From NCBI RefSeq assembly GCF_003264855.1, contig NZ_NFZS01000001.1, forward strand, positions 2,108,001 to 2,172,000: DNA of 64,000 nt, read 5' to 3'. Shown here piece after piece: positions 37,000-45,086 of the stretch. The position numbers were made by a program, and so were the translations under genes. Under the pieces are notes generated by a model. It searched no databases. It was not told where the DNA came from and saw only the letters and a list, made by a program, of their open reading frames with translations. How positions within the stretch are numbered: the stretch's first letter is position 1; the number at the start of each line of letters is the position of its first letter. This stretch comes from Dyella jiangningensis. Lineage in GTDB: Bacteria > Pseudomonadota > Gammaproteobacteria > Xanthomonadales > Rhodanobacteraceae.

Positions 37000-37644
37000 A
37001 TGCGCCCACTCATCCTGAAGATGTCCATATCGCTCGACGGTTTCGTGGCCGGGCCGAACGGTGAGATCGACTGGCTGTTCCGCAGCAGCGACGAAGGCAG
37101 CCGCTGCTGGGTGGAAGAAACGCTTTGGCAGGCGGGGCTGCATGCCATGGGCAGCCGGACATATTTCGACATGGCGCGCTTTTGGCCAACGGCAAACCAC
37201 CCCATGGCCGCGCCCATGAACGAAATACCCAAGGTCGTTTTCACGCGGCAGGAATCCCTCGACCTCCATGCGGGCCAGACCACCGCCGCCCTGCGCGACG
37301 CCCAGGCGCAGGAAGGGGCTGGCGAGACACCGGCGCAGTCGGCCAGCCTCAAGAGCTGGGCCGAGGCCGAGGTGGCTCATGGCGACCTGGCGGCCGAGGT
37401 CCTTCGGCTCAAGCAGCAGCCGGGCAACTTCATCCTGGCCCACGGCGGCGCCAACTTCGCGCAAAGCCTCGCGGCGGCCGGGCTCATCGATGAATACCGG
37501 TTGGTCGTGCACCCGGTCGTGCTGGGCAAAGGGCTCCCGCTTTTCAGCCAGGTCGCCACGCCGATGGATCTGGAGCTTCGCTCAACAACCGTCTTTCGCT
37601 CGGGCGTGGTCGCGCACGTCTACCGGCCCGCGAAACAGTCCTAG
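37000..37644 (+). CDS. Dihydrofolate reductase family protein (RibD C-terminal-like)
   Basis: A 214-residue cytoplasmic protein of the DHFR-like/RibD_C fold. It begins LILKMSISLDGFVAGPNGEIDW and has the LHAMGSRTYFDM helix, the FILAHGGANFAQSLAAAGLIDEYRLVVHPVVLGKG region and a beta-rich C-terminus. Homologues (YwjB/YyaP type) are NADPH-binding reductases of unknown substrate. The insert at residues 90-140 is longer than usual. The ATG at 37000 has AAGGAAACC upstream. Confidence 0.9.
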   Translation: MRPLILKMSISLDGFVAGPNGEIDWLFRSSDEGSRCWVEETLWQAGLHAMGSRTYFDMARFWPTANHPMAAPMNEIPKVVFTRQESLDLHAGQTTAALRDAQAQEGAGETPAQSASLKSWAEAEVAHGDLAAEVLRLKQQPGNFILAHGGANFAQSLAAAGLIDEYRLVVHPVVLGKGLPLFSQVATPMDLELRSTTVFRSGVVAHVYRPAKQS

Positions 37645-37780
37645 CGCCATCCGGGCACGGCCGCAGGCCAGCCGCCAGCCCGCCGCGGTCGGCCGGGGTG
37701 GGCCATTCCCACCCGCTTCGGCCTGCAACATTGCGACCCCCGGCGCCCGGCGGCGATAATCCCCGGTTCCGATGCCCTGA

Positions 37781-39073
<1,293 letters not shown>

Positions 39074-39083
39074 GCCCGACGCC

Positions 39084-39443
39084 ATGAGCACCCAGCGCTG
39101 GGACAAGGTCGAACTCGCAGCCAGCTACACGCTGCTGACCATCCTGGCCACCGAACTGCTGACCCGCCTCGGGCTGGTCAGCATGTTCGAGATCCCCATG
39201 GCGGACCTGGTGCTGAGCATCATCGCCACCGTGCTGGTCCTCGGCGCCTTCTGGTTCGCCCGCCACAGCCGCAAGCTGCGCTTCGCCGTGATCGCCTTCG
39301 CCTCAGCCACCCAGCTGGTGCCGATGGTGATTCGCCAACCAGTGTTGCTGCTGCCCCTAATCGGCGCCGCCGTGCCGGTGGGCATCATGCTGTGGGCGAT
39401 GATCGCGTTGTCGAAAAAGGGGCAGGGAAGAGCCCATTCCTGA
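39084..39443 (+). CDS. Small hypothetical membrane protein
   Basis: A 119-residue protein predicted to have three or four membrane helices (YTLLTILATELLTRLGLV, ADLVLSIIATVLVLGAFWFA, IGAAVPVGIMLWAMIAL) and a basic C-terminus. The ATG at 39084 lies 10 bp after the serS stop, so it is probably co-transcribed with serS. No family was recognised. It is the last gene before the tRNA-Ser island. Confidence 0.75.
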   Translation: MSTQRWDKVELAASYTLLTILATELLTRLGLVSMFEIPMADLVLSIIATVLVLGAFWFARHSRKLRFAVIAFASATQLVPMVIRQPVLLLPLIGAAVPVGIMLWAMIALSKKGQGRAHS

Positions 39444-39466
39444 TAGGATGGCGACCCTTAAAGCTC

Positions 39467-39493
39467 GTCATTCCGGCGCAGGCCGGAACCCAG
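39467..39493. repeat. Single arm of the GTCATTCCGGCGCAGG intergenic repeat
   Basis: GTCATTCCGGCGCAGGCCGG followed by AACCCAG matches the left arms at 10377 and 15517, but no inverted partner follows. The partner may have been lost when DNA was inserted just downstream. It lies 31 bp before the broken tRNA-Ser. Confidence 0.75.
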
Positions 39494-39523
39494 TAGCCGC
39501 AGTGCTCAACTGGAAACAAGCCC

Positions 39524-39562
39524 GGAGTGATGGCCGAGCGGTTTAAGACGGCAGTCTTGAAA
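39524..39562 (+). pseudogene. Broken tRNA-Ser: 5' half only
   Basis: GGAGTGATGGCCGAGCGGTT starts a serine-tRNA 5' half that runs through acceptor, D arm and anticodon loop (GCAGTCTTGAAA) and then stops resembling a tRNA (TTGGCTGTTTAG). Acceptor and D-arm bases differ from the intact tRNA at 39680, so this is not a simple duplication of it. The break immediately after the anticodon loop suggests an integration or recombination event. The matching 3' half was not found in the window. Confidence 0.8.
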
Positions 39563-39679
39563 TTGGCTGTTTAGAAGTGCTGATGTCGCGTTTTGCAGCG
39601 AAAAAACAATGAATTGCGCGGGCAGTGCGGCAGTCTTTGAAGTTCCAGTAAGCAGGTTGTAATCGCCAGCAGAAAATAC

Positions 39680-39769
39680 GGAAGCGTGGCCGAGTGGTTT
39701 AAGGCAGCAGTCTTGAAAACTGCCGAGGGGGTAACCCCTCCGTGAGTTCGAATCTCACCGCTTCCGCCA
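39680..39769 (+). tRNA. tRNA-Ser(UGA)
   Basis: A complete 90-nt class II tRNA including encoded CCA. The acceptor GGAAGCG pairs with CGCTTCC, followed by discriminator G and CCA. The anticodon loop CTTGAAA gives anticodon TGA. The long variable arm is GAGGGGGTAACCCCTCC, and the T loop is GTTCGAATC. It reads UCA/UCG-type serine codons. It lies 117 bp after the broken tRNA-Ser and at the left edge of the accessory island. It was probably carried in by the element to replace the disrupted gene. Confidence 0.97.
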
Positions 39770-39849
39770 CATCAAGCTAAAAAGGTGGGAATTTTCTTCG
39801 TATAAAGAACTTCCCCGTCCTCTTACCCTACTAGCGCGACCATTGAATG

Positions 39850-39874
39850 AAAAAAAGCCGCCGTTTCCGGCGGC
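39850..39874 (-). terminator. Intrinsic terminator of the ParA operon
   Basis: On the minus strand GCCGCC-GGAAAC-GGCGGC is followed by seven T residues (seen as AAAAAAA at 39850-39856 on the plus strand). It starts 9 bp after the ParA stop. It also separates minus-strand island transcription from the tRNA-Ser gene. Confidence 0.92.
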
Positions 39875-39882
39875 TTGTTCTT

Positions 39883-40887
39883 TCAAGCTGCTTCTTCTAC
39901 CAATCCGATAATCGTCTCGGTCATCTGAAAAAACAGCTCTTCAGTATTCCGAGCGCGCTGCACATGCGCCCCCATCAAGCCATCCTGCGCTGTGCAGTCA
40001 TAGATTGGCTTCCTTGCTTCCTGCGAATACGGCACAAGGCTATGCAAGTTCGGGATGGCGCCCAAGTCGTAGGAACCGTCATCCCAAGTGATGACCTGTC
40101 GTAGCGGGCGCAATTTATTCACGATGTTTTCTTGGACGGCTTCTTCTACACGCCCACCGAAAATTTGCCAGCCGCGCGTCATGCCCTCCTCGTTGTTCCT
40201 AGTGTTGTATTGCTGACGCACGTATCCAAGGAAGCGCGGTGAGCCCTTCGGAAGATCGATATCTTCGAGCTGCCCGGCAGTGCGAATGATGTCCCACTCT
40301 TGCCTCCACCCGACAAGCTTTTCCCCCAAGTTCTGGGTGCCGCGAATCGAGAAGAGGTCCGGCGAAATGGGAACAATGAAATCATCGCAGGAAGTCAGCG
40401 TTGTCCTATTGAGCGGGCCGAGGTTTGGACCCATGTCGATGAAGGTGACTTGAGCGTCAACCTGCGCTTCAGCCCACTTCACATAGCGATAGATGCCCGA
40501 TTGCTTCCTCAAGTCGGCGGGATTGCCGCCGCGCGCGCGATTCCACGTATCACCCAATGTGTCTTCAAAGCGACTGAGCGCGGGATCACCGGGCACGAGC
40601 CAGAGCGTCGGATAATGGTCGGGGTTTGGCTGCAAAGGTCCGCGATTTCGGATATCGCCCATGCTCTCATGGAGTGGCTCAATCGCAAGGAAGATACTGT
40701 TCCCGCGATCCGGTCTCCACGCACGCTCGACCGCGTTGTCTGGCAAGCAATACGCCGTGAGATTGCATTGCGGATCGGCATCGACCAGCAAGACTCGAAT
40801 CCCGCGACGCGCGAGCGAATATGCGATGTGGTAGAGGTAAGTCGTCTTCCCTACGCCCCCTTTGTTGTTGAAGATTCCAAGAATCAT
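39883..40887 (-). CDS. ParA-family ATPase
   Basis: A 334-residue deviant-Walker ATPase of the ParA/Soj type, starting MILGIFNNKGGVGKTT with signature lysines at 9 and 14. It has a Walker A' region LLVDADPQCNLTAY and switch II FIDMGPNLGPLNR. The ATG at 40887 has a near-perfect ribosome-binding site (GGAAGGAGGGG). Such proteins partition plasmids or integrative elements, normally with a ParB partner. None is visible; the adjacent upstream gene encodes a 93-residue protein of another type. The position beside a tRNA-Ser is typical of the ParA/Soj end of integrative elements. GC content is lower than in the core genes. Confidence 0.93.
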   Translation of the reverse strand: MILGIFNNKGGVGKTTYLYHIAYSLARRGIRVLLVDADPQCNLTAYCLPDNAVERAWRPDRGNSIFLAIEPLHESMGDIRNRGPLQPNPDHYPTLWLVPGDPALSRFEDTLGDTWNRARGGNPADLRKQSGIYRYVKWAEAQVDAQVTFIDMGPNLGPLNRTTLTSCDDFIVPISPDLFSIRGTQNLGEKLVGWRQEWDIIRTAGQLEDIDLPKGSPRFLGYVRQQYNTRNNEEGMTRGWQIFGGRVEEAVQENIVNKLRPLRQVITWDDGSYDLGAIPNLHSLVPYSQEARKPIYDCTAQDGLMGAHVQRARNTEELFFQMTETIIGLVEEAA

Positions 40888-40956
40888 GTACCCCTCCTTC
40901 CCCTTGCGCTGCCGTTGATGGAAGTGATGCGGCGCCCGCGGACGCCGCATCATCTG

Positions 40957-41238
40957 TTACCTCACCATCCGCTTATCAGGCGGATCAGAGTCGCGACGTT
41001 GTCGCCACGTTTGCGAGCTTCGGCTCCACACGACATCGTTAGGCGTCAGCTTGCGGAACTCTTCAAGGACTCCCTTGTTGATGCCCCAGTTGCGCTGACG
41101 GTTCCTGTAAACACGGTGATCGCCGAAGTTCTTTCGGATGCCGTGCGCCGCGGTGGATTGCACCAAGCGGCTGTACCGCTGGTATTGCTCAAGCATCGAC
41201 AACGCAACGGCTTTTTCCTCATCGGTCGAAGCAGTCAT
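40957..41238 (-). CDS. Hypothetical small protein upstream of ParA
   Basis: A 93-residue soluble, strongly charged protein starting at 41238 behind GGAGAAGG. It has an acidic N-terminal helix (TDEEKAVALSMLEQYQRYSRL) and a conserved-looking core, GINKGVLEEFRKLTPNDVVW, followed by a basic tail. It is co-directional with ParA (69 bp gap), so it may be the ParA partner or a regulator in place of ParB. The Leu/Val-rich NKGVLEEFRKL segment could be helix-turn-helix-like, but no family is assigned with confidence. Confidence 0.7.
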   Translation of the reverse strand: MTASTDEEKAVALSMLEQYQRYSRLVQSTAAHGIRKNFGDHRVYRNRQRNWGINKGVLEEFRKLTPNDVVWSRSSQTWRQRRDSDPPDKRMVR

Positions 41239-41732
41239 TGCCTTCTCCAGTACCCGGGAGGCTTATGCGGCTCGAAGTAACGGGAGGCGCCCCGAAGAGC
41301 GCTCCCAGGTGCTGCGCTTAGCCCGGAGGGCTGCGCCAATGTTGGCAGACGTACTCCAGACGGCCCTTCCGGAGCCGGGTGTACGAGCAAACATGCACCG
41401 TCTTCGCACCGGCCATATGGCCTCCACAAGACGGGGTTGTGAGGGCGATATCGGAATTCCGGGCCTGGAGGGGTATAATCCCCTTGCTGTACCGGGCCTC
41501 GGACCGGCAGAGGGACGCCCCCACTGCCATGCCGTGATGCCGGTGCGGGCGTTTCGGACCACCGTTGAGACCACCTTTGCCGAGGTGAGTCCAACGCCGA
41601 AACGACACCGCCCCCGCGTTTGCCTACCTAACGCCTCAACTCAAGCCTATTTCGCGACGGGAAACTTGAGCTGGGGCGTTTCCTTTTCTGGGCTTCCCGC
41701 GGCGGTAGTCAGCGGGAAGCCGCGACCTAATG
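41239..41732. other. 494-bp gap in the island with overlapping open frames and structured DNA
   Basis: No gene is assigned. The minus strand keeps three long overlapping open frames (ending at 41235, 41263 and 41318), an unusual density. The frame at 41318-41530 (VHVCSYTRLRKGRLEYVCQH) looks the most protein-like. GGGG-TATAAT-CCCC at 41470-41483 is a -10-like element framed by an inverted repeat. AACGCCTCAACTCAAG (41630-41645) pairs with CTTGAGCTGGGGCGTT (41665-41680) as a near-perfect 16-bp hairpin allowing G-U pairs. Confidence 0.45.
41691..41721 (-). terminator. Hairpin downstream of the DUF5343 gene
   Basis: GGCTTCCCGC (41691-41700) and GCGGGAAGCC (41712-41721) form a perfect 10-bp stem with an 11-nt loop, starting 11 bp after the minus-strand DUF5343 stop. 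There is no T tract, so it may act as an mRNA 3' stabiliser or a weak terminator. Confidence 0.55.
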
Positions 41733-42488
41733 TCATGAATCCTCCTCGGCTTCCGCGGCCTGCTCCGCCATCGTTTCGCGGTAGTTCTGCAGGATGAACT
41801 CGGTCATCTTGATCACGTTGGTCCACTGTTTCTCGGTCATGTTGCCGGGCAGATAGATCACGCCATCGGAGCCGCCGTAGATCGGAATCGGAATTGCGAC
41901 CATGTCTTCCCGGGGCGCCCGCGGCGTTTTTTGTGCCAGGTGCGGGTCAGGAGTGACAACGGGGTTAATGGGCGCCGGGGCGAGCACCGGCTTGGACTTA
42001 CGCTTCGCGCCGCCGTTTGAAGACGCTACGGGCGCTTTCACGAGCGGACTCACCGGGATTCCTGCGTCCTTCGCCGCTGCCAAGAAGAAGCTGATGCACT
42101 TGTAGAGCGTGGAGCCGGAAATGTCGTATTGGCGGAACTGCTCCGCCATCTGGTTCGTGGTTGCACGGCGCAGATCGAACTTGCCATCGGTGATCAGCGA
42201 GTAGGACTTTTCCACCATCGACTTGAGCATCGGCACGCTCTTGCTTTCGTCCGTCTCGACGTAATCGTGCAGGAGCTGCGTCGGCGTGCCGTCATCCTCG
42301 ATCAGCTCGAACCACTTCAACGCTGCAATCAGTGCGGACTGTTCAGAACCGGAGCGCTTATGCAGCAGGCTACGGTCGATCACGGAGGGCACCACTTGAT
42401 GTGCGCGCACGTATTCGCGCAGCTCGCCGATCAGGTTCTGGAAGCTCCGATAGGACGTGTACGGCGGCTTGAGCGACTTGTCGTTCAT
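41733..42488 (-). CDS. DUF5343 domain-containing protein
   Basis: A 251-residue soluble protein. The N-terminal 150 residues match the DUF5343 pattern: PYTSYRSFQNLIGELRE, VPSVIDRSLLHKRSGSEQSALIAALKWFELI, an LLHDYVE segment and YDISGSTLYKCISFFLAAAKDAGIPVS. The middle is a proline/lysine-rich linker, and a C-terminal segment (IYGGSDGVIYLPGNMTEKQW) ends in an acidic helix. Family proteins are carried by mobile elements and some are near defence or abortive-infection genes, but no activity is known. The ATG at 42488 is preceded by AGGGGTAG. No partner gene is obvious. Confidence 0.8.
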   Translation of the reverse strand: MNDKSLKPPYTSYRSFQNLIGELREYVRAHQVVPSVIDRSLLHKRSGSEQSALIAALKWFELIEDDGTPTQLLHDYVETDESKSVPMLKSMVEKSYSLITDGKFDLRRATTNQMAEQFRQYDISGSTLYKCISFFLAAAKDAGIPVSPLVKAPVASSNGGAKRKSKPVLAPAPINPVVTPDPHLAQKTPRAPREDMVAIPIPIYGGSDGVIYLPGNMTEKQWTNVIKMTEFILQNYRETMAEQAAEAEEDS

Positions 42489-42539
42489 GGACTACCCCTG
42501 TGCCGAGAAGGCCGGATGACGCGCATCACATCACAACGA

Positions 42540-42690
42540 AGCGGAAGTTGCAAGCGACGTTTGGCATTATCTGGTTAAAAGATTGTTAATTGCAAGTGAT
42601 CGAAGAAGATCGTTTAAATAATTTACTTGCGCATCAGTTATTTGCGATGAATTTATAATTTCTTCCGTATCTCTATCTGAGACGCTTCGC
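42540..42690. other. AT-rich segment in the 480-bp gap between divergent island genes
   Basis: This stretch (with AAAGATTGTTAATTGC, GATCGAAGAAGATCG, TTTAAATAATTTACTTGCGC and TTTATAATTTC) is far more AT-rich than anything else in the window. It lies between the minus-strand DUF5343 gene and plus-strand genes. TTGCAAGT and ACTTGCGC form imperfect inverted words around the centre. It most likely holds divergent promoters; a relic origin or iteron-like region of a former plasmid is also possible. No coding sequence is supported between 42489 and 42968. Confidence 0.5.
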
Positions 42691-42968
42691 CAGAGCAGAA
42701 GTGCAATCAGGAGCGTTCGCCCGGGCGATCCACTCAGATCGACCGGGCGCAGAGGCCTGCGCGTCGAACAAATGGGCTTCCCCTGCCAGTCTGCATCGGG
42801 CTTTGTGGACCCTTTTCAAGGCCGCGGCGGATTTATGGAAAAGCCCATTTGGGACCCGCGCCCAATAGGGACCGCGGGGCGAGACACCAACCCTTGGAAG
42901 TCTTGTTCTCGCCGGTCACGAGCGAGTTCAGCGCGTCAGCCTTGAGCCCGAAGCGCACGCAGTATCAG

Positions 42969-43301
42969 ATGCAGCTCAAAGGCGCCGGCCCGGTCGAACT
43001 CGAAACGGCCGCGGTCACCGCGATTGCCACGGAGGATGTCGTGCTTGCCGCGGCCATCGTGACGGTTGTGGACCGCATTCCGCGCAATGACCGTCCGTTT
43101 TCCGTCGCCGACTTCGCCGAGCGGATATGGGGCCGGCAGCACGCCGAAGTCACGGCAAAGCTCAAGGGCGTGATCCACGCCGAACGCACCGCGCGCGCCG
43201 CCGACAACGAATTTGTCCGCGGCAAGGCCGATCCGCTCGTGAACCTTTCCAACCAGCTTGCCGCGCGTGCGATTGCCGAAGCCACGCCCGAGGGGGCATG
43301 A
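42969..43301 (+). CDS. Hypothetical island protein
   Basis: A 110-residue soluble protein from the ATG at 42969; the open frame extends upstream to 42849 without a better start. The N-terminal half is hydrophobic and acidic (ELETAAVTAIATEDVVLAAA), followed by IPRNDRPFSVADFAERIWG and a basic helix (AEVTAKLKGVIHAERTARAA). The pattern resembles small plasmid-encoded accessory proteins, but no family is recognised. Its stop overlaps the next ATG (ATGA). Confidence 0.6.
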   Translation: MQLKGAGPVELETAAVTAIATEDVVLAAAIVTVVDRIPRNDRPFSVADFAERIWGRQHAEVTAKLKGVIHAERTARAADNEFVRGKADPLVNLSNQLAARAIAEATPEGA

Positions 43302-43435
43302 ACCGCTCGCACATGCCCGGGTCCGTCCCGAACGTCCGCAAGGCGAAGGCGATCCACGAAACGAAGCGCGCGGAGCGCACCGCAAAGATCAACAAGCCCA
43401 AGACGCGCGCGGCGGCGACGAAGTGCCCGCGCTGA
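43298..43435 (+). CDS. Small basic island protein
   Basis: A 45-residue, very basic protein rich in Lys, Arg and Ala (VRKAKAIHETKRAERTAKIN), starting in a 4-bp ATGA overlap with the preceding gene. The overlap and composition suggest a coupled small nucleic-acid-binding protein, but it is short and unverified. It overlaps the next frame by 13 bp. Confidence 0.4.
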   Translation: MNRSHMPGSVPNVRKAKAIHETKRAERTAKINKPKTRAAATKCPR

Positions 43436-43740
43436 AAGAATCGGGGCTCTCCGCCGTGGATGCATCATGCAACGTGCCTCCGTTGGCGGCGGGGAGCCCT
43501 GACCAAACAGTCGAAGCCGGCGCGCAGACGGGACGGGGTGATGGCGCCTGCGCGCCGGCCGAGGCTGGCTCACGCCAAGCGCAACGCACGCGCGAGGCGA
43601 TGGCCCGGCTATGGGCCGATCCCGACTGCCGCGCGCACATATCCGCGCTGATGAAAGCGCGCTGGCAGAATCCTAGCTATCGGGCGCGCGCCGGTGAGCA
43701 AAACCGGGGTCAAAAAGTGCACTCTGACCCCGGTTTTTGA
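43423..43740 (+). CDS. Hypothetical protein with NUMOD-like C-terminal motif
   Basis: Up to 105 residues from a GTG at 43423. The C-terminal part, REAMARLWADPDCRAHISALMKARWQNPSYRAR, contains two W-x-(D/N)P-x-(C/Y)R units resembling NUMOD-type DNA-binding repeats of homing endonucleases. The last residues are translated from an inserted repeat hairpin (43700-43737), so the native 3' end has probably been replaced. The start is uncertain. Possibly a remnant. Confidence 0.4.
   Translation: MPALKESGLSAVDASCNVPPLAAGSPDQTVEAGAQTGRGDGACAPAEAGSRQAQRTREAMARLWADPDCRAHISALMKARWQNPSYRARAGEQNRGQKVHSDPGF
43700..43737. repeat. GACCCCGGTTTT inverted repeat (terminator or mobile-element fragment)
   Basis: AAAACCGGGGTCA (43700-43712) and TGACCCCGGTTTT (43725-43737) form a perfect 13-bp inverted repeat around AAAAAGTGCACTC. 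The GGGGTCAGAGTGCA-type sequence (read on the minus strand) is familiar from REP-type and small transposon fragments in proteobacteria. With the trailing T run it can also terminate plus-strand transcription. It marks the junction between plasmid-like genes and the dmeF module. Confidence 0.75.
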
Positions 43741-43770
43741 GGTGGTTTTAAGCGCCGCTTGAAGGATAAG

Positions 43771-44754
43771 TCAGAGACTTTTCGTCAGGGCGTGCTGTTT
43801 GGTGGGACAGAACACCATGGCTGGCGCGTCTGCCTTGGCAATCTCCACGGTGACATGCACCAGCTCTTCATGGACCGCCAGATACCCGCGCACCACTGCT
43901 GGCGACAGAGGTTGGTCCGTTACCAGGCCGAGGATGCAGGCGTAACGGCCTTTGCCGACACGCCAGACATGTAGATCGGTGATGGCTGTGCCAGGGAGCT
44001 TTTCAGCAACCACTTCCCGGATCTCTTCGACCACCGGGGCGTCCATGTCCGCATCGAGCAGGACGCGGCTGGACTGCTTGATCAGACTGACCGCCCACTG
44101 GGCCACCAGCACGGCGCCGACAATGCCCATGACGGGATCCAGCCACTGGATGCCGAGGAACTTGCCGCCCACGAGCGCCAGGATGGCTAGCACGGAGGTG
44201 GCCGCATCCGCCATCACATGCAGGTAGGCCGAGCGTAAGTTCAGGTCATGGTGATGGTCGTGGCTGGCGTGATCATGAGCATGTCCATGGTCGTGACCGT
44301 GATGGTGGGCATCCTTCAACAGCCAGGCGCACAGCAGGTTCACCAGCAAGCCCACCACCGCGATCGGGATGGCTTGGTCGTAGTGAATGGGGGCCGGGTG
44401 CACCAGGTGCTCCACGGACTGAACCAGCATCAGGACCGCCACGACGCCCAGCAGAAGGGCGCTGCTGTAACCGCCCAGCACCTCGATCTTCCACGTGCCA
44501 AAGGCAAAGCGCCGATCCGTGGCCAGCCGGCGGGCAAGCACATAGGCACCCGCCGATACCCCCAGCGCGAGGGCATGGGAGCTCATGTGCCAGCCATCGG
44601 CCAGGAGCGCCATGGAGTTGAGGGCGTAACCGCCAACGATCTCCACCACCATCATGATCGAGGTGATGACGACGGCCCGCAGGGTGTTCTTCTCGGCCAG
44701 AGGATTGCCCTCGTTGAACTGGTGGGAGTGCTGGAAGGGCTTGGGGTCGGGCAT
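43771..44754 (-). CDS. dmeF: CDF-family cobalt/nickel efflux protein DmeF
   Basis: A 327-residue cation diffusion facilitator that exports divalent metals (Co, Ni) from the cytoplasm in exchange for protons. Six membrane helices carry the metal-site residues in ADGWHMSSHALALG and HVMADAATS. A histidine-rich cytoplasmic loop (DAHHHGHDHGHAHDHASHD) precedes helix V, and a C-terminal metallochaperone-like domain follows. Start ATG at 44754; a GTG 48 bp upstream would run into the operator. It is divergent from dmeR, with the operator between. Confidence 0.94.
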   Translation of the reverse strand: MPDPKPFQHSHQFNEGNPLAEKNTLRAVVITSIMMVVEIVGGYALNSMALLADGWHMSSHALALGVSAGAYVLARRLATDRRFAFGTWKIEVLGGYSSALLLGVVAVLMLVQSVEHLVHPAPIHYDQAIPIAVVGLLVNLLCAWLLKDAHHHGHDHGHAHDHASHDHHHDLNLRSAYLHVMADAATSVLAILALVGGKFLGIQWLDPVMGIVGAVLVAQWAVSLIKQSSRVLLDADMDAPVVEEIREVVAEKLPGTAITDLHVWRVGKGRYACILGLVTDQPLSPAVVRGYLAVHEELVHVTVEIAKADAPAMVFCPTKQHALTKSL

Positions 44755-44779
44755 GGTCACAGGAGCTATCTCAAAGAAG

Positions 44780-44796
44780 GTATACCCCCCTATACT
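44780..44796. promoter_or_regulatory. DmeR/RcnR-type operator
   Basis: GTATACCCCCCTATACT: a C6 tract flanked by TATAC repeats, the arrangement used by RcnR/DmeR-type regulators (G/C tract with AT-rich flanks). It is centred between dmeF (44754, minus) and dmeR (ATG at 44820), so one bound repressor could silence both genes. Confidence 0.85.
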
Positions 44797-44819
44797 ATGC
44801 ACCTCGTCAGGAGATCACC

Positions 44820-45086
44820 ATGTCTCACACCGTCCAGAACAAGAAATCCCTGATCACCCGCGTGCGCCGGATCGGCGGGCAAGTGGCCTCATTGGAGAAT
44901 GCCTTGGAGGCCGATGCGGACTGTGACGTGGTGTTGCAACAAGCGGCCTCGATCCGTGGGGCGGTCCAGGGGCTCATGAGCCTGCTGCTGGAAGATCACC
45001 TGCGGGAACATGTGGCCGCCAGCAATCCGAAGGCCTTGAAAGAGTTGGAGCCCGTGATGGCGGTGCTGCGCAGCTACCTGCGGTGA
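44820..45086 (+). CDS. dmeR: RcnR/DmeR-type metal-sensing repressor
   Basis: An 88-residue all-helical repressor of the CsoR/RcnR family. The metal-site residues are His3 (MSHT), Cys35 (DADCDVV), His60 and His64 (LLEDHLREH), the His-Cys-His-His set of nickel/cobalt sensors rather than the Cys-His-Cys set of copper CsoR. Metal binding should release the C-tract operator 24-40 bp upstream. The ATG at 44820 follows AGGAGATCACC. Divergent from dmeF. Confidence 0.94.
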   Translation: MSHTVQNKKSLITRVRRIGGQVASLENALEADADCDVVLQQAASIRGAVQGLMSLLLEDHLREHVAASNPKALKELEPVMAVLRSYLR

